Origin: Bryobacterales bacterium
Lineage (GTDB): Bacteria > Acidobacteriota > Terriglobia > Bryobacterales > Bryobacteraceae
NCBI GenBank assembly: GCA_003170915.1
Contig: PMYB01000120.1
Coordinates: forward strand, 12,429 to 45,151
DNA length: 32,723 nucleotides
Direction: 5' to 3'
In this document: piece after piece, positions 7,868-15,092 of the stretch
Numbering within the stretch: position 1 is the first letter of the stretch
Layout: each line of letters opens with the position of its first letter
Made by a program: the position numbers and the translations under genes
Notes under the pieces: model-generated
The model's database searches: none
Seen by the model: the letters and a program-made list of their open reading frames with translations, nothing else
Told to the model about the DNA's origin: nothing

Positions 7868-9291
7868 ATGATGAAGCGAGCAATTCAACTGGTAATCGGT
7901 ACAGCGGCGACGCTGGCTCTTTGGGCGCAGGTGTCGCCTAAAGCCGTGCGCACCGCCGACGAGATGAACCCGCTGCTGGCCAAGATCGCGACGTACGGGT
8001 TCGAAGAAAGCCGCATTCCGCTGGCGCAGTTCACGATGTTCGTGCAGGATTCGCTGACCAATCCGGCACTGCTGAAACAGATTGAAGCGCGGCTGCTTCA
8101 ATTCGTGCAGTCGGATGCCACGGCCGCTGGAAAGGACTTCGCTTTCCGCGAGCTCTCGCTCATCGCCACGGATGCCTCGCTCCCGGTATTGACGCCCATG
8201 CTGACGGCGCCCGCCACTGCCGAGATGGCGCGGTGGCCGAAGCGGCAGCGGCGGCGCTGGCGCTGATTGCCGACCGCCCGTCGCTGGGCGCGCTGGCAGC
8301 CGCGCGCGCCAAGGCCACGGGCGCGGTGAAGCAAGGCATCGATGAGGAGTGCGCCCAGTGCGCCGGCCAGTTCGCGGCGCGCGGCGACAACGCCACGGCA
8401 GTCCGCGTCTACCGCCAGTTGATCGGGCGGCAGGAGCCGCAGATGGTGCGCATCGTGGCCTTGGGCGGACTGGCCGCCGCCGAGGGCAATGCAGCCGTGC
8501 CGGCGCTGGTGGCCGAGGTCGAGTCGAAGGACCTCACGGCCGAGGCCGCGGCCCGCAACAGCTTGTACAACTTGCGCGGGCCGGTGATCGACCCCGCCAT
8601 CGTCTCGGCAATCGGATCGTCGAGCGGCAAGGTGAAAGTGAAATTGATCATGGCCACCGGAGAGCGCGGCTCCGCCGCCGCGGCCGACGCACTGGTGAAG
8701 GCCCTCCAGGAGCAGGGCCCCGACGTGCACCGCGAAGCGTTGAAGGCGCTGAAGAACGTCGCCGGCCCGGCGCAGGTCCCCAGCCTGGTGGACGTTCTGG
8801 TGAACGCCTCCACGGCGGCCGACCGTAGGGATGCCTCGCAGACGCTGGCGCTGGTGTTGAAGAGATCGCAGCCCCCGCAAATCGGCGCCGTGCCGGCGGC
8901 GTATCAGAAGAACACCGCGGCGCAAGCCCGGCTCTCGCTTTTGGAAGTGATGGGCCAGACGTCGAGCGAGCAATCGCTCCCCGTGCTGCGCGAAGCGCTG
9001 AAGGACTCCAGCGCCGAAATCAGGCGCGGAGCCATTTTGGCGCCTACCGACTGGGCCGACGCCGCGCCCATGCCGGACCTGCTGGATTTGGCCAAGACCA
9101 GCGCAAACCAGTCTCTACAGGTGCTGGCGCTGCGCGGATACCTGAAGCTGGTGGCGCTTCCCTCGCAGCGTACCGACGCGGAAAGCGCGCGGCTGCTGGC
9201 CATTGCGCAGGCCGCAATGGCCGATGAATCGGTGACCAAGGAAGCCAAGGCCGCGGTGGATAAGATCAACAGCCTGGTGAAGTATAAGTAG
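7868..9291 (+). pseudogene. Secreted HEAT-repeat-like protein interrupted by a deletion/frameshift near 8228
   Basis: The first frame starts at 7868 with GAGGTGG upstream and a signal peptide (MMKRAIQLVIGTAATLALWA), then reads ESRIPLAQFTMFVQDSLTNP and SLIATDASLPVLTPML before ending out of frame at 8266. A second frame carries the rest, from VAEAAAAALALIAD through repeated helical pairs (EALKALKNVAGPAQVPSLVD, EVMGQTSSEQSLPVLREALK) to a stop at 9289. Together they form one HEAT/PBS-lyase-like scaffold of about 470 residues split near 8225-8235. The first part ends at TAEMAR, where related proteins as I recall continue with another repeat, so a lost segment is likelier than a one-base error. Role unknown; such proteins are common in Acidobacteriota and Planctomycetota sugar-oxidation clusters. 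Confidence 0.65.
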
Positions 9292-9292
9292 G

Positions 9293-9352
9293 GTAGCGGG
9301 ACCGCTACGTCCTATTCGACCACTTGGACAAGCTTGGGCGGCTGCAAGCCGC
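9293..9352. terminator. Two hairpins between convergent genes (candidate bidirectional terminator)
   Basis: GTAGCGG-GA-CCGCTAC (9293-9308) begins two bases after the HEAT-gene stop, and GCGGCT-GCA-AGCCGC (9338-9352) follows. Neither has a run of T, so termination may be Rho-dependent or these may simply be structured intergenic repeats. The remaining sequence to 9412 shows nothing else. Confidence 0.4.
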
Positions 9353-9412
9353 GGAGCCATCTTATCCGACAGATTCCAAACTCACGAAGCCGACAGGTTT
9401 CAGCCGCGCTTC

Positions 9413-10999
9413 TTACTGAAGCGACATCGTGATTCCCGCGCGACTGGAATAGCTCGATCCCACCGTAATCACAACCGGCTGGCTTCCGGACAGTCCGGAC
9501 GGCATGATCGCGTTGACCTGGTACAGTCCAACCCAGCCCTGGGTCAAGCCTCCGTATGCGACCGTCGCGGCCTTCCCGCCTATCGTCACACTCACCGGCA
9601 GCACCGTAGTATTGAATTGATTCGCGGCGCTACCTGTCACAAACGAGGGATTGGTCGCACCGAGTCCCGTGGCATAGATCACCACCTCTTCTCCGGCGCT
9701 CGCCGGCTTTGCGGCGCTGACCAGCGAATTGTCCGCGTGAACGATCACGCCATCGCCGATACCACTCTTATCTACGGTGAATATTCCGGGCGAAGCCAGC
9801 GCCAAAGTAAACGTTTGCGTCCCGGTCTGCCCGCCCACCGTAACTGTAGCGGTCACCACCCCAGCAGCGGGACACTCGAGAGGAATCTGGGCGTTGATCT
9901 GGCCCGGGAAAACGTTGTAGAGAGGAAAGGCGTGGCCGCAAGCGGTAAGGCTGGTGTTCTGAGGACCGAGTTGCGTCGGAAGCGGCGTCACGTCGGCGTT
10001 GGCGCTACCAGCCGCAAGGAAGTTCTGTCCAAAGATAGACACGATCTGCCCGGGCGCCACCTGATTATTCGGCGCTGCCGTGAAAGAGGCGGCGCTGACG
10101 AAGCCTCCGGCATTGATCGCCGGCGGGCCTGCCGTGACGCTGCCGGAAACCTGGAAGGCATCCACCCAGACCCATGATCCGCCCGAGGCTGCACTGTGAG
10201 TTCCTGTGGCCACAATGCTGAGGACATGCGTGCCGGGGGCCAATCCAGTCAAGCTGTAGGTCGGCGTCTGCGCCTTCGAAGGCGTCAAGTATGTGTCCAC
10301 TGTGGCCTGCAGCGCACCGTCCATGAAGACTTGCGCCAAGCCCGACCACTCGTCGCGATAGCCCATCCAGGTGATGGCCATGCCGTTGAACGTAAGATCC
10401 ACGCGTGCGCCCGCATCGACGGCCAAGTTGACGTTGCCCCCGCTATATTGTCCGCCCACATTCTGGAACCAGTGTCCAGAATAGTTTGCCGCGACGTCGG
10501 TCTGTTCTACCAGGCCCGCGCCGGCAGCCATCGTGCCGCCGACAAGCGAACCGTTCTCAATGTCAAATGCGTCCACCCAAATCCATGAGGCGTCGGTCGA
10601 AGCGTCATGGGAGTGAATCACCTCGATCGTCATCCGGTGCAGACCGGGAGTCAGCCCTCGGACGGTGAACAACCGTTGCTGATAGATCGTTGCGCCCGAG
10701 GGGTTCGACGTGTCCACCGAAATAGGCACACCATCCAGCGTCAAGTAACACATTCCGGAGTAATAATCAGAGGCGCCGATCCAAGTGATTCCCGTGCCGT
10801 TGAAGATAACAACTGCCTGCGACCCTTTCAAGTTTGCCAGCAGAGCGGATCCTCCGCTCTCCAGGGAGTTGGTGTTCGGGTACCAGGTTCCGGTGTAGGT
10901 TATCCTCGGATCGTTCTGCTCGAAGCGCGTGACCGTCTGCGCGAGAACAGCACCAGGCAGGTTTGCAACCAGATATGCCAGGAGAATTCGATTCAACAT
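9413..10999 (-). CDS. Secreted protein with two tandem beta-sandwich repeats and a Solibacter-type C-terminal domain (TIGR03437-like)
   Basis: The start at 10999 is fixed by GGGAGG six bases upstream and by a signal peptide (MLNRILLAYLVANLPGAVLA); in-frame codons up to 11059 lack both. The protein has 528 residues. Residues ~25-150 and ~155-285 are tandem copies of a carbohydrate-binding-like module: compare FNGTGITWIG, YYSGMCYLTLDG and LTPGLHRMTIEV with FNGMAITWMG, EWSGLAQVFMDG and LAPGTHVLSIVA. The C-terminal ~225 residues (SAASFTAAPNNQVAPGQIVS, IFGQNFL, ASPGIFTVD, VVIYATGLGATNP, GLYQVNAIMP) match the domain found at the ends of many Solibacter secreted proteins, possibly for surface sorting. 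Function is unknown; binding of glycans or surface attachment is inferred. Confidence 0.85.
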   Translation of the reverse strand: MLNRILLAYLVANLPGAVLAQTVTRFEQNDPRITYTGTWYPNTNSLESGGSALLANLKGSQAVVIFNGTGITWIGASDYYSGMCYLTLDGVPISVDTSNPSGATIYQQRLFTVRGLTPGLHRMTIEVIHSHDASTDASWIWVDAFDIENGSLVGGTMAAGAGLVEQTDVAANYSGHWFQNVGGQYSGGNVNLAVDAGARVDLTFNGMAITWMGYRDEWSGLAQVFMDGALQATVDTYLTPSKAQTPTYSLTGLAPGTHVLSIVATGTHSAASGGSWVWVDAFQVSGSVTAGPPAINAGGFVSAASFTAAPNNQVAPGQIVSIFGQNFLAAGSANADVTPLPTQLGPQNTSLTACGHAFPLYNVFPGQINAQIPLECPAAGVVTATVTVGGQTGTQTFTLALASPGIFTVDKSGIGDGVIVHADNSLVSAAKPASAGEEVVIYATGLGATNPSFVTGSAANQFNTTVLPVSVTIGGKAATVAYGGLTQGWVGLYQVNAIMPSGLSGSQPVVITVGSSYSSRAGITMSLQ

Positions 11000-11133
11000 A
11001 AGAGCCTCCCATACCTGTTCTGCGCGGCTTGCAGGCGAAGGTCTTTCCGGGCGTCGCAACTAGCTTGGCTTCACCGCCGGAGGGTCCCCGCCGCTCCTCA
11101 AGTAACCTTTTTCAATGAATAGCTCAATGCCGC

Positions 11134-11520
11134 TTAGTCCGACACGCAACTCACTTTTCCTGTATCGGGGTTAGTATGGCGATGCTGTCCGGCCGGACAT
11201 GGTGCGGCTTGGCCCTGCTGGCCGGTCTGGCCCGGTTGTCCCGTCTGGCCCGGTTGTCCGGCCTGGCCCGGTTGTCCGGCCTGCCCTGCCTTGCCCGACT
11301 GCCCGGTCTGGCCCGGTTGTCCAGCCTGTCCTGCCTCGCCCGGCTGTCCCGATTGGCCCGGTTGTCCAGCCTGTCCTGCCTCGCCCGGCTGTCCCGATTG
11401 GCCGGGCTGTCCAGCCTGTCCCTGCGCTCCAGGTTGTCCTTGCTGTGGCGTTGTGTTTACAGTGCAACCGCCAAGAAGTAACATGAGCGCGATTACAACT
11501 ATACCTAGCGATGCCTTCAT
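11134..11520 (-). CDS. Collagen-like lipoprotein (26 Gly-X-Y triplets)
   Basis: A 128-residue protein with AAAGGAG six bases before the ATG. The signal peptide ends in a lipobox (LGGC, Cys19), predicting a lipid-anchored envelope protein. Residues 28-105 are 26 uninterrupted Gly-X-Y triplets, mostly [12 protein letters not shown] and GEA, a collagen-type composition rich in Gln and lacking the Lys/Glu pairs common in streptococcal collagen-like proteins. The tail ([19 protein letters not shown]) has two cysteines that could form a disulfide and a small cap. A trimeric surface rod is inferred. Similar short GQ-rich lipoproteins may be ordinary low-complexity proteins, so a true triple helix is unproven. 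Confidence 0.82.
   Translation of the reverse strand: MKASLGIVVIALMLLLGGCTVNTTPQQGQPGAQGQAGQPGQSGQPGEAGQAGQPGQSGQPGEAGQAGQPGQTGQSGKAGQAGQPGQAGQPGQTGQPGQTGQQGQAAPCPAGQHRHTNPDTGKVSCVSD
11311..11400 (-). repeat. Perfect 45-bp tandem duplication within the collagen-like region
   Basis: The 45 bases 11311-11355 are repeated exactly at 11356-11400, adding 15 codons (five Gly-X-Y triplets) without shifting the frame. Exact identity points to a recent duplication by slippage or recombination, so triplet number may vary between strains. Confidence 0.85.
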
Positions 11521-12160
11521 TTAATTCTCCTTTGTGATGTTGCTCAACGCAAAATGCTGCTACCGCAGCCTGATGGTACTTAACGACAATGATACCCATT
11601 CCGCACCACTGGGCGCTGTTCTATTTTGCACAGTCAGCTAAGAACATCACAGACCCCAAAAGGAGAGCAAGCGTAGCGCAGACCTCCGTTGGTCAGGTCC
11701 GCGGCTATTCCTAAGGAAGAACCACTTGCTGCCCGGCAGATTGGCGCCAGCGATGCGGGCAGGCTGGCGCACAAGGCACGCTGGCGCGAAGCATGGTGTC
11801 TTTATGCTGTTGTTTGGCGCTGATGGACACTGGGCAGCGCACGCAGGGAGCAAGTCGCGGCGGCGGTCACTGGCCCGAAAGTGGGGTGGTGGCCGTTAGG
11901 TGGGTTGTAGGAAACTTGCCCGAAACGATGTGAAAAACACCCCTTGCCGACTGCATGCATAAATCTTTCAAATCCCCCAAGAATCGGTCTGGCGACTCCT
12001 CAACTCGATGTCTCAGAGAGTACCCCCCAGGGCCCCCCCAATTTCCGGGAAAATTGGCTTTTTGCGCGTCTAAGTCTAGTGTTTGCAATGCGAGGCGGCT
12101 AAAAGCCGTTCGGCTGTTAACCCGTTTTCCGCAAACAGATGTAGTAGTTAGACCATTTTC
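11521..12160. other. 640-bp intergenic region without a supported gene
   Basis: No frame here has a family signature, a good ribosome site and plausible composition together. The stretch 11730-11815 has several GCTGGCGC/GGCGCCAGC elements that could pair. A terminator-like hairpin lies at 12038-12063 and a small CGGCT-AAA-AGCCG hairpin at 12096-12108, near the 3' end of the isomerase fragment. The upstream region of the collagen-like gene has no convincing promoter. Confidence 0.5.
12038..12063 (+). terminator. Rho-independent-terminator-like hairpin
   Basis: CCAATTT (12038-12044) and AAATTGG (12051-12057) form a 7-bp stem with a 6-base loop, followed by CTTTTT on the plus strand. No plus-strand gene upstream explains it; it may be the end of an unrecognised transcript or a chance structure. 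Confidence 0.35.
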
Positions 12161-12655
12161 TTACGATCGGAACGTGTAACCGAGTTTCACGAGGTATTCT
12201 TTGCTGGCCTTGGCGGTCTCGAAGGGAGTCATGGGGGCGTCCCGGCGGCCGTCCAGTTCGACCATGACGAACTCGGGGTCTTTCGACGTCTCCAGCACGT
12301 CCATTACTGCCGGAATATCCACCTTACCTTGTCCCAGAGGGCTGTAGCCGGCCCAATTCGGGCCATCGAGAAAGTCTTTCAGATGGACGCTGTGGATGAG
12401 GGGCGCGAAATCCTTGACAATTTTCACCGGGTCGGACCCGCCCTTGGCAAGCTGCGCGACATCCGGGCCGAACTTCACGTACTTGGTGTCCACACTCTCT
12501 AGAACCGCGTATATCTCGTCGTGCGTCATGACGCAGGTGTTGGTGTGCGGATGTAAGGTTGCCACCAGGCCGATGTCGTTGAGGGCTTTGGCGGCGTCGT
12601 TCAGAGTGGCCACAATGCCCGGCTCGGCGGCCGCCGGCGTGGAACCCGAGGCGCC
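12161..12655 (-). pseudogene. Sugar phosphate isomerase/epimerase (AP-endonuclease-2-like TIM barrel), C-terminal fragment
   Basis: The frame shows LVATLHPHTNTCVMTHDEIY, TKYVKFGPDVAQLAKGG, LIHSVHLKDFLDGPNWAGY and PLGQGKVDIPAVMDVL, the second half of a TIM-barrel sugar isomerase/epimerase with metal-binding His and Asp residues. About 150 of the usual ~290 residues are recognisable. Upstream, the reading becomes Pro/Gly/Ser-rich and then unrelated near 12655. An ATG at 12703 gives a formal 180-codon frame, but the first barrel strands are missing, so it should not fold as a complete barrel. The upstream sequence instead reads as the end of an oppositely oriented gene. Confidence 0.7.
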
Positions 12656-12737
12656 GCCACCGGGAAGCCGGGAATTGTATCGATCCATCTTCGACCGGTA
12701 CATGGAACTGCGGCCGCAGGTTGAATTGCGGGGCTAG
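12655..12737 (+). pseudogene. Possible C-terminal tail of a sugar (FGGY-type) kinase
   Basis: The plus frame SRELYRSIFDRYMELRPQVE ends at a TAG at 12735, 36 bases before the SDR start. This amphipathic closing helix resembles the ends of xylulokinase-like FGGY kinases, which often precede an SDR gene. The match is short and based only on pattern, so it is a weak call. Confidence 0.25.
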
Positions 12738-12773
12738 ATTCGTGCAAGCTTACAGCGTGTTCAAGGAGGCAGC

Positions 12774-13195
12774 GTGAAGCTAACAGGCAAGGTGGCCCTC
12801 ATCACGGGCGCCAGCCGAGGCATTGGCCGCGGCATTGCGGAGGTGTTCGCCGAGGAGGGCGCGGACGTCGCGGTAAACTACGTGGCCAGCGCACAGGCGG
12901 CCGAGGATGTCGCGGCGTGGATCCGCGGCAAGGGGCGGCGAGCTGTAACGGCGAAGGCCGATGTGGCGAATCGGGCCGAGGTGGAGGAAACATCGTCAAT
13001 ATCGGCTCGGTTCAGGCCGGCAAGGTTCTTCCCGGACGCACGCACTATGCGCCCACCAAGCTGGGGCTCGAAGCGCTGACCCGTAACATGTCCGCGAAGA
13101 TGACGCCATTGGGCATCCGGGTAAACTGCGTCCACCCTGGTTTGATCGATACGGACATGACGGCGTGGGTGATGAAGCGGCCGGACCGGACCTGA
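12774..13195 (+). pseudogene. Short-chain dehydrogenase/reductase with an internal deletion and missing C-terminus
   Basis: A GTG at 12774 with AAGGAGG at ideal spacing starts MKLTGKVALITGASRGIGRG, the NAD(P)-binding T-G-x3-G-x-G motif, and continues to KADVANRAEVEE (about residue 70). At ~12985 it joins, in another frame, GGGNIVNIGSVQAG, THYAPTKLGLEALTRNMSAK (the catalytic Y-x3-K) and VNCVHPGLIDTDM. The ~65-75 residues between, including the N-A-G motif, are missing; the joint lies in a GGTGGAGGA tract compatible with both flanks. The frame stops at 13193, about 40 residues before a normal SDR end. The retained Rossmann motif and catalytic pair show it derives from a functional enzyme. Confidence 0.78.
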
Positions 13196-13300
13196 GCATC
13201 GATGGCTCGCCGCTCACGCGGAATTCGTTGTGGACTCAAACTATAACGACATTGCGGGCCAAAATCAAGCCGCGGAGGTAGAGGATATAAAGGATGGGTG
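13196..13300 (+). pseudogene. Possible fragment of a periplasmic sugar-binding protein
   Basis: Between the SDR remnant and the ROK gene the plus frame reads AHAEFVVDSNYNDIAGQNQA then AEVEDIKDG before a stop. This recalls the first loop of RbsB-like proteins (V-V-x-D-x-x-x-x-x-x-x-Q-x-x-x-I-E-D-x-I). It is too short to be sure. If right, it joins a kinase tail, an SDR and a ROK regulator as relics of a sugar-uptake operon. Confidence 0.2.
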
Positions 13301-13344
13301 AGGGGTGCCCGGAGAGTCGGCGACTGGCCAGGCATGCTTGGCCC

Positions 13345-14550
13345 CTACACTTGCTCGCCGAAATCTTTCTGTAATATCAGGGCCACAGTTCCGCGCAGGC
13401 GGGCCATACCGTCTTCGTGCGCGGGGATTACGCGAGGAGCGCAGCCGCCCGGCAGCACCTGGGCCCGGACTTCGGATTCAATCACCGGCCCGAAGCGATG
13501 CCAGGAGCGGGTAAGCTCGCCGACTACCACGATGCGCTCGGGTGCAAGTCCGGCCACGATCATGCGCATGCCGCGGCCCAGGTAGTGTGCCATGGTGTCC
13601 AGAGCCCCAGCGGCCCGAATGTCACCCTGGTCGGCGAGACTGAGCAAATCGGTGAAACTGAGGCCGCCGGCCCCCGAACCGGATTCGAGGTAGTAACGCA
13701 GAGCGGCGCGATTAGAGGCGAATACTTCCCAGCAGCCACGGCCGCCGCAGCCGCAGATGGGGCCTTTTGAATCGAGTGGCACGTGGCCAAACTCGCCGGC
13801 CATTCCGTGCAGGCCGCGCAGGAGCTGCCCGTTCGCCAGGATTCCAGTGCCGATGCCCTCGGAAACCGTCACCACGACCAGGTTGCGCCCCTCTTCCACG
13901 CGATCGAACCAGACGGTCGCCAGGACGCAGGCGTTGGCGGCGTTTTCGAGCTCCACTTCAAGACCCGTAGCTTCCATGATGGGATTGCGAATATCGAAAT
14001 CGGGCCACTTGAGGTTAGGGGCGAAGACGAGCCTGTCCGCGCGCTGATCGAAACGGCCGGGCAGGCTGATTCCAATGCCTTCGATCTTCTTGCCGCGGCA
14101 GGAAGCCACGATGCGGTGGATGCATTGGATCAGCTCATCCACGGCTGTTGCTGGGTCCGAAGGCGTAGCCAACACTTCCCGCGAAGTGAACTTGCCGTTG
14201 GCGTCAGCCAGGGCTACGGTAGTCTGCACGGGGCGAATATCGACGCCGATGATGACGCGCTCGTCATTCAGCCGCAGGAACGTAGGCCGGCGGCCCCGCG
14301 GCAAGCGGCCGGTGGGGCCCTCGATCACCCAGGATTCCTGGATCAACTGTTCGACTATTAAGGAAACCGTGCTCCGCTGGAGCCCGCAGAGACGGGCGAG
14401 GTCCGCGCGCGAAATCGGGTGACGGGTCCTGATGAGGTTCAGGACGATTCGCCGGTTGATATCGCGAACCACCTCGCTGGACGCGGCCTGAATCCGCCTT
14501 GGTTCAGTCACCTTCAACTTGCCAGCCACCTCCGTCTTGCGGTCACGCAA
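13345..14550 (-). CDS. ROK-family transcriptional regulator (NagC/XylR-type)
   Basis: A complete ~401-residue protein. Residues ~25-85 form a winged helix-turn-helix (ISRADLARLCGLQRSTVSLI), followed by a ROK kinase-like domain with IIGVDIRPVQTTVALAD, the glycine-rich VSEGIGTGIL, and the zinc motif GEFGHVPLD...CGCGGRGCWE. Such proteins are repressors that release DNA when a sugar or sugar phosphate binds. The start is uncertain: a TTG at 14550, a GTG at 14529 and a later TTG placed about 10 bases after CGGAGG are all possible. It is the only intact gene in 12161-15009; its likely targets are the broken sugar genes beside it or the glucuronate locus further on. Confidence 0.9.
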   Translation of the reverse strand: MRDRKTEVAGKLKVTEPRRIQAASSEVVRDINRRIVLNLIRTRHPISRADLARLCGLQRSTVSLIVEQLIQESWVIEGPTGRLPRGRRPTFLRLNDERVIIGVDIRPVQTTVALADANGKFTSREVLATPSDPATAVDELIQCIHRIVASCRGKKIEGIGISLPGRFDQRADRLVFAPNLKWPDFDIRNPIMEATGLEVELENAANACVLATVWFDRVEEGRNLVVVTVSEGIGTGILANGQLLRGLHGMAGEFGHVPLDSKGPICGCGGRGCWEVFASNRAALRYYLESGSGAGGLSFTDLLSLADQGDIRAAGALDTMAHYLGRGMRMIVAGLAPERIVVVGELTRSWHRFGPVIESEVRAQVLPGGCAPRVIPAHEDGMARLRGTVALILQKDFGEQV

Positions 14551-14567
14551 AGGTAGTGTAACTCAGT

Positions 14568-14822
14568 TTAATGCACCAGGGCGCGGAATCCGCCGACAAT
14601 CTCCCCGCGGCTCCTGGACCGCAGGACGACTTCGATTTTGTGCTTTTTCCGTACGCCGGATGAGGATGGATAGAAGCCCGCTACGTAGTCGTAACGGACG
14701 TGCTCCGCCAGGGACTTGAGGATAGCGGGCAGCACGTCCCTGGTGCTAACCGTGTCGAATGCCTGTCCGCCGGTGGCAGACGCTAGCTTCATGAAGCTTC
14801 CGATGGATTGCATCTTGCGCAA
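14568..14822 (-). pseudogene. Acidobacterial VWFA-related protein (TIGR03436-like), C-terminal fragment
   Basis: The frame reads KLASATGGQAFDTVSTRDVL, PAILKSLAEHVRYDYVAGFY and HKIEVVLRSRSRGEIVGG, which matches the last ~75 residues of the VWFA-related proteins abundant in Acidobacteriota. The von Willebrand A domain proper (MIDAS motif D-x-S-x-S) is missing. There is no natural start; the reading joins an unrelated N-terminal fragment near 14825 in another frame. Confidence 0.65.
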
Positions 14823-14829
14823 TGGCCAC

Positions 14830-15009
14830 GTTTTCGTATTCTTTCTGGTAGTTGCTTACAGCCTCGTCTGTCTTCTTATTCCGGGCGGCCTTGGCGGCCT
14901 TCTCGAATGCGTCGCGGGCCGCTGTGGGCGGTGTCTGGGCCTGCGCCAGCAAGCAGGCCAGTGTCAGGAAGACGGGAGCTAAGCATCTGTCGGGCAATAA
15001 GCAATCCAC
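14830..15009 (-). pseudogene. N-terminal fragment of a secreted TPR-type protein
   Basis: A GTG at 15009 begins a signal-peptide-like stretch (LAPVFLTLACLLAQAQ) followed by ARDAFEKAAKAARNKKTDEA and VSNYQKE, which resembles the first half of a tetratricopeptide repeat. Beyond about 14830 the frame no longer makes sense, while the VWFA fragment appears in a second frame. Two different genes therefore seem to have been joined, each losing the part facing the joint. The start codon is uncertain. Confidence 0.5.
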
Positions 15010-15021
15010 TCGGCGACGATC

Positions 15022-15073
15022 ACTCCCTAACGGTCGCGGCTCGGAAAGCCCCTCGGAGCCGCGACCGTCGGGA
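15022..15073. repeat. Dispersed repeat, copy 2, as a hairpin
   Basis: The left arm repeats the sequence at 1706-1730. ACGGTCGCGGCTC (15030-15042) pairs exactly with GAGCCGCGACCGT (15056-15068), leaving a 13-base loop. It lies just after the stop of the TonB receptor gene (minus strand), so it may act as a terminator or mRNA-stabilising structure, as REP-type elements do. No T-tract follows. Confidence 0.65.
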
Positions 15074-15092
15074 AGCAGTTGGCTGCCCTATT

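Noticed and set aside
8200..8266. Programmed frameshift in the HEAT-like gene
   Set aside because: No slippery heptamer was seen, and the remembered family pattern suggests missing residues at the break, so a deletion is simpler.
11176..11486. CRISPR-like repetitive tract
   Set aside because: The periodicity is 9 bases (Gly-X-Y codons) plus one 45-bp tandem copy, with no unique spacers; it is coding repeat.
11647..12088. Two short minus-strand open frames in the 11521-12160 gap
   Set aside because: No ribosome sites or recognised motifs; composition is not convincing for protein.
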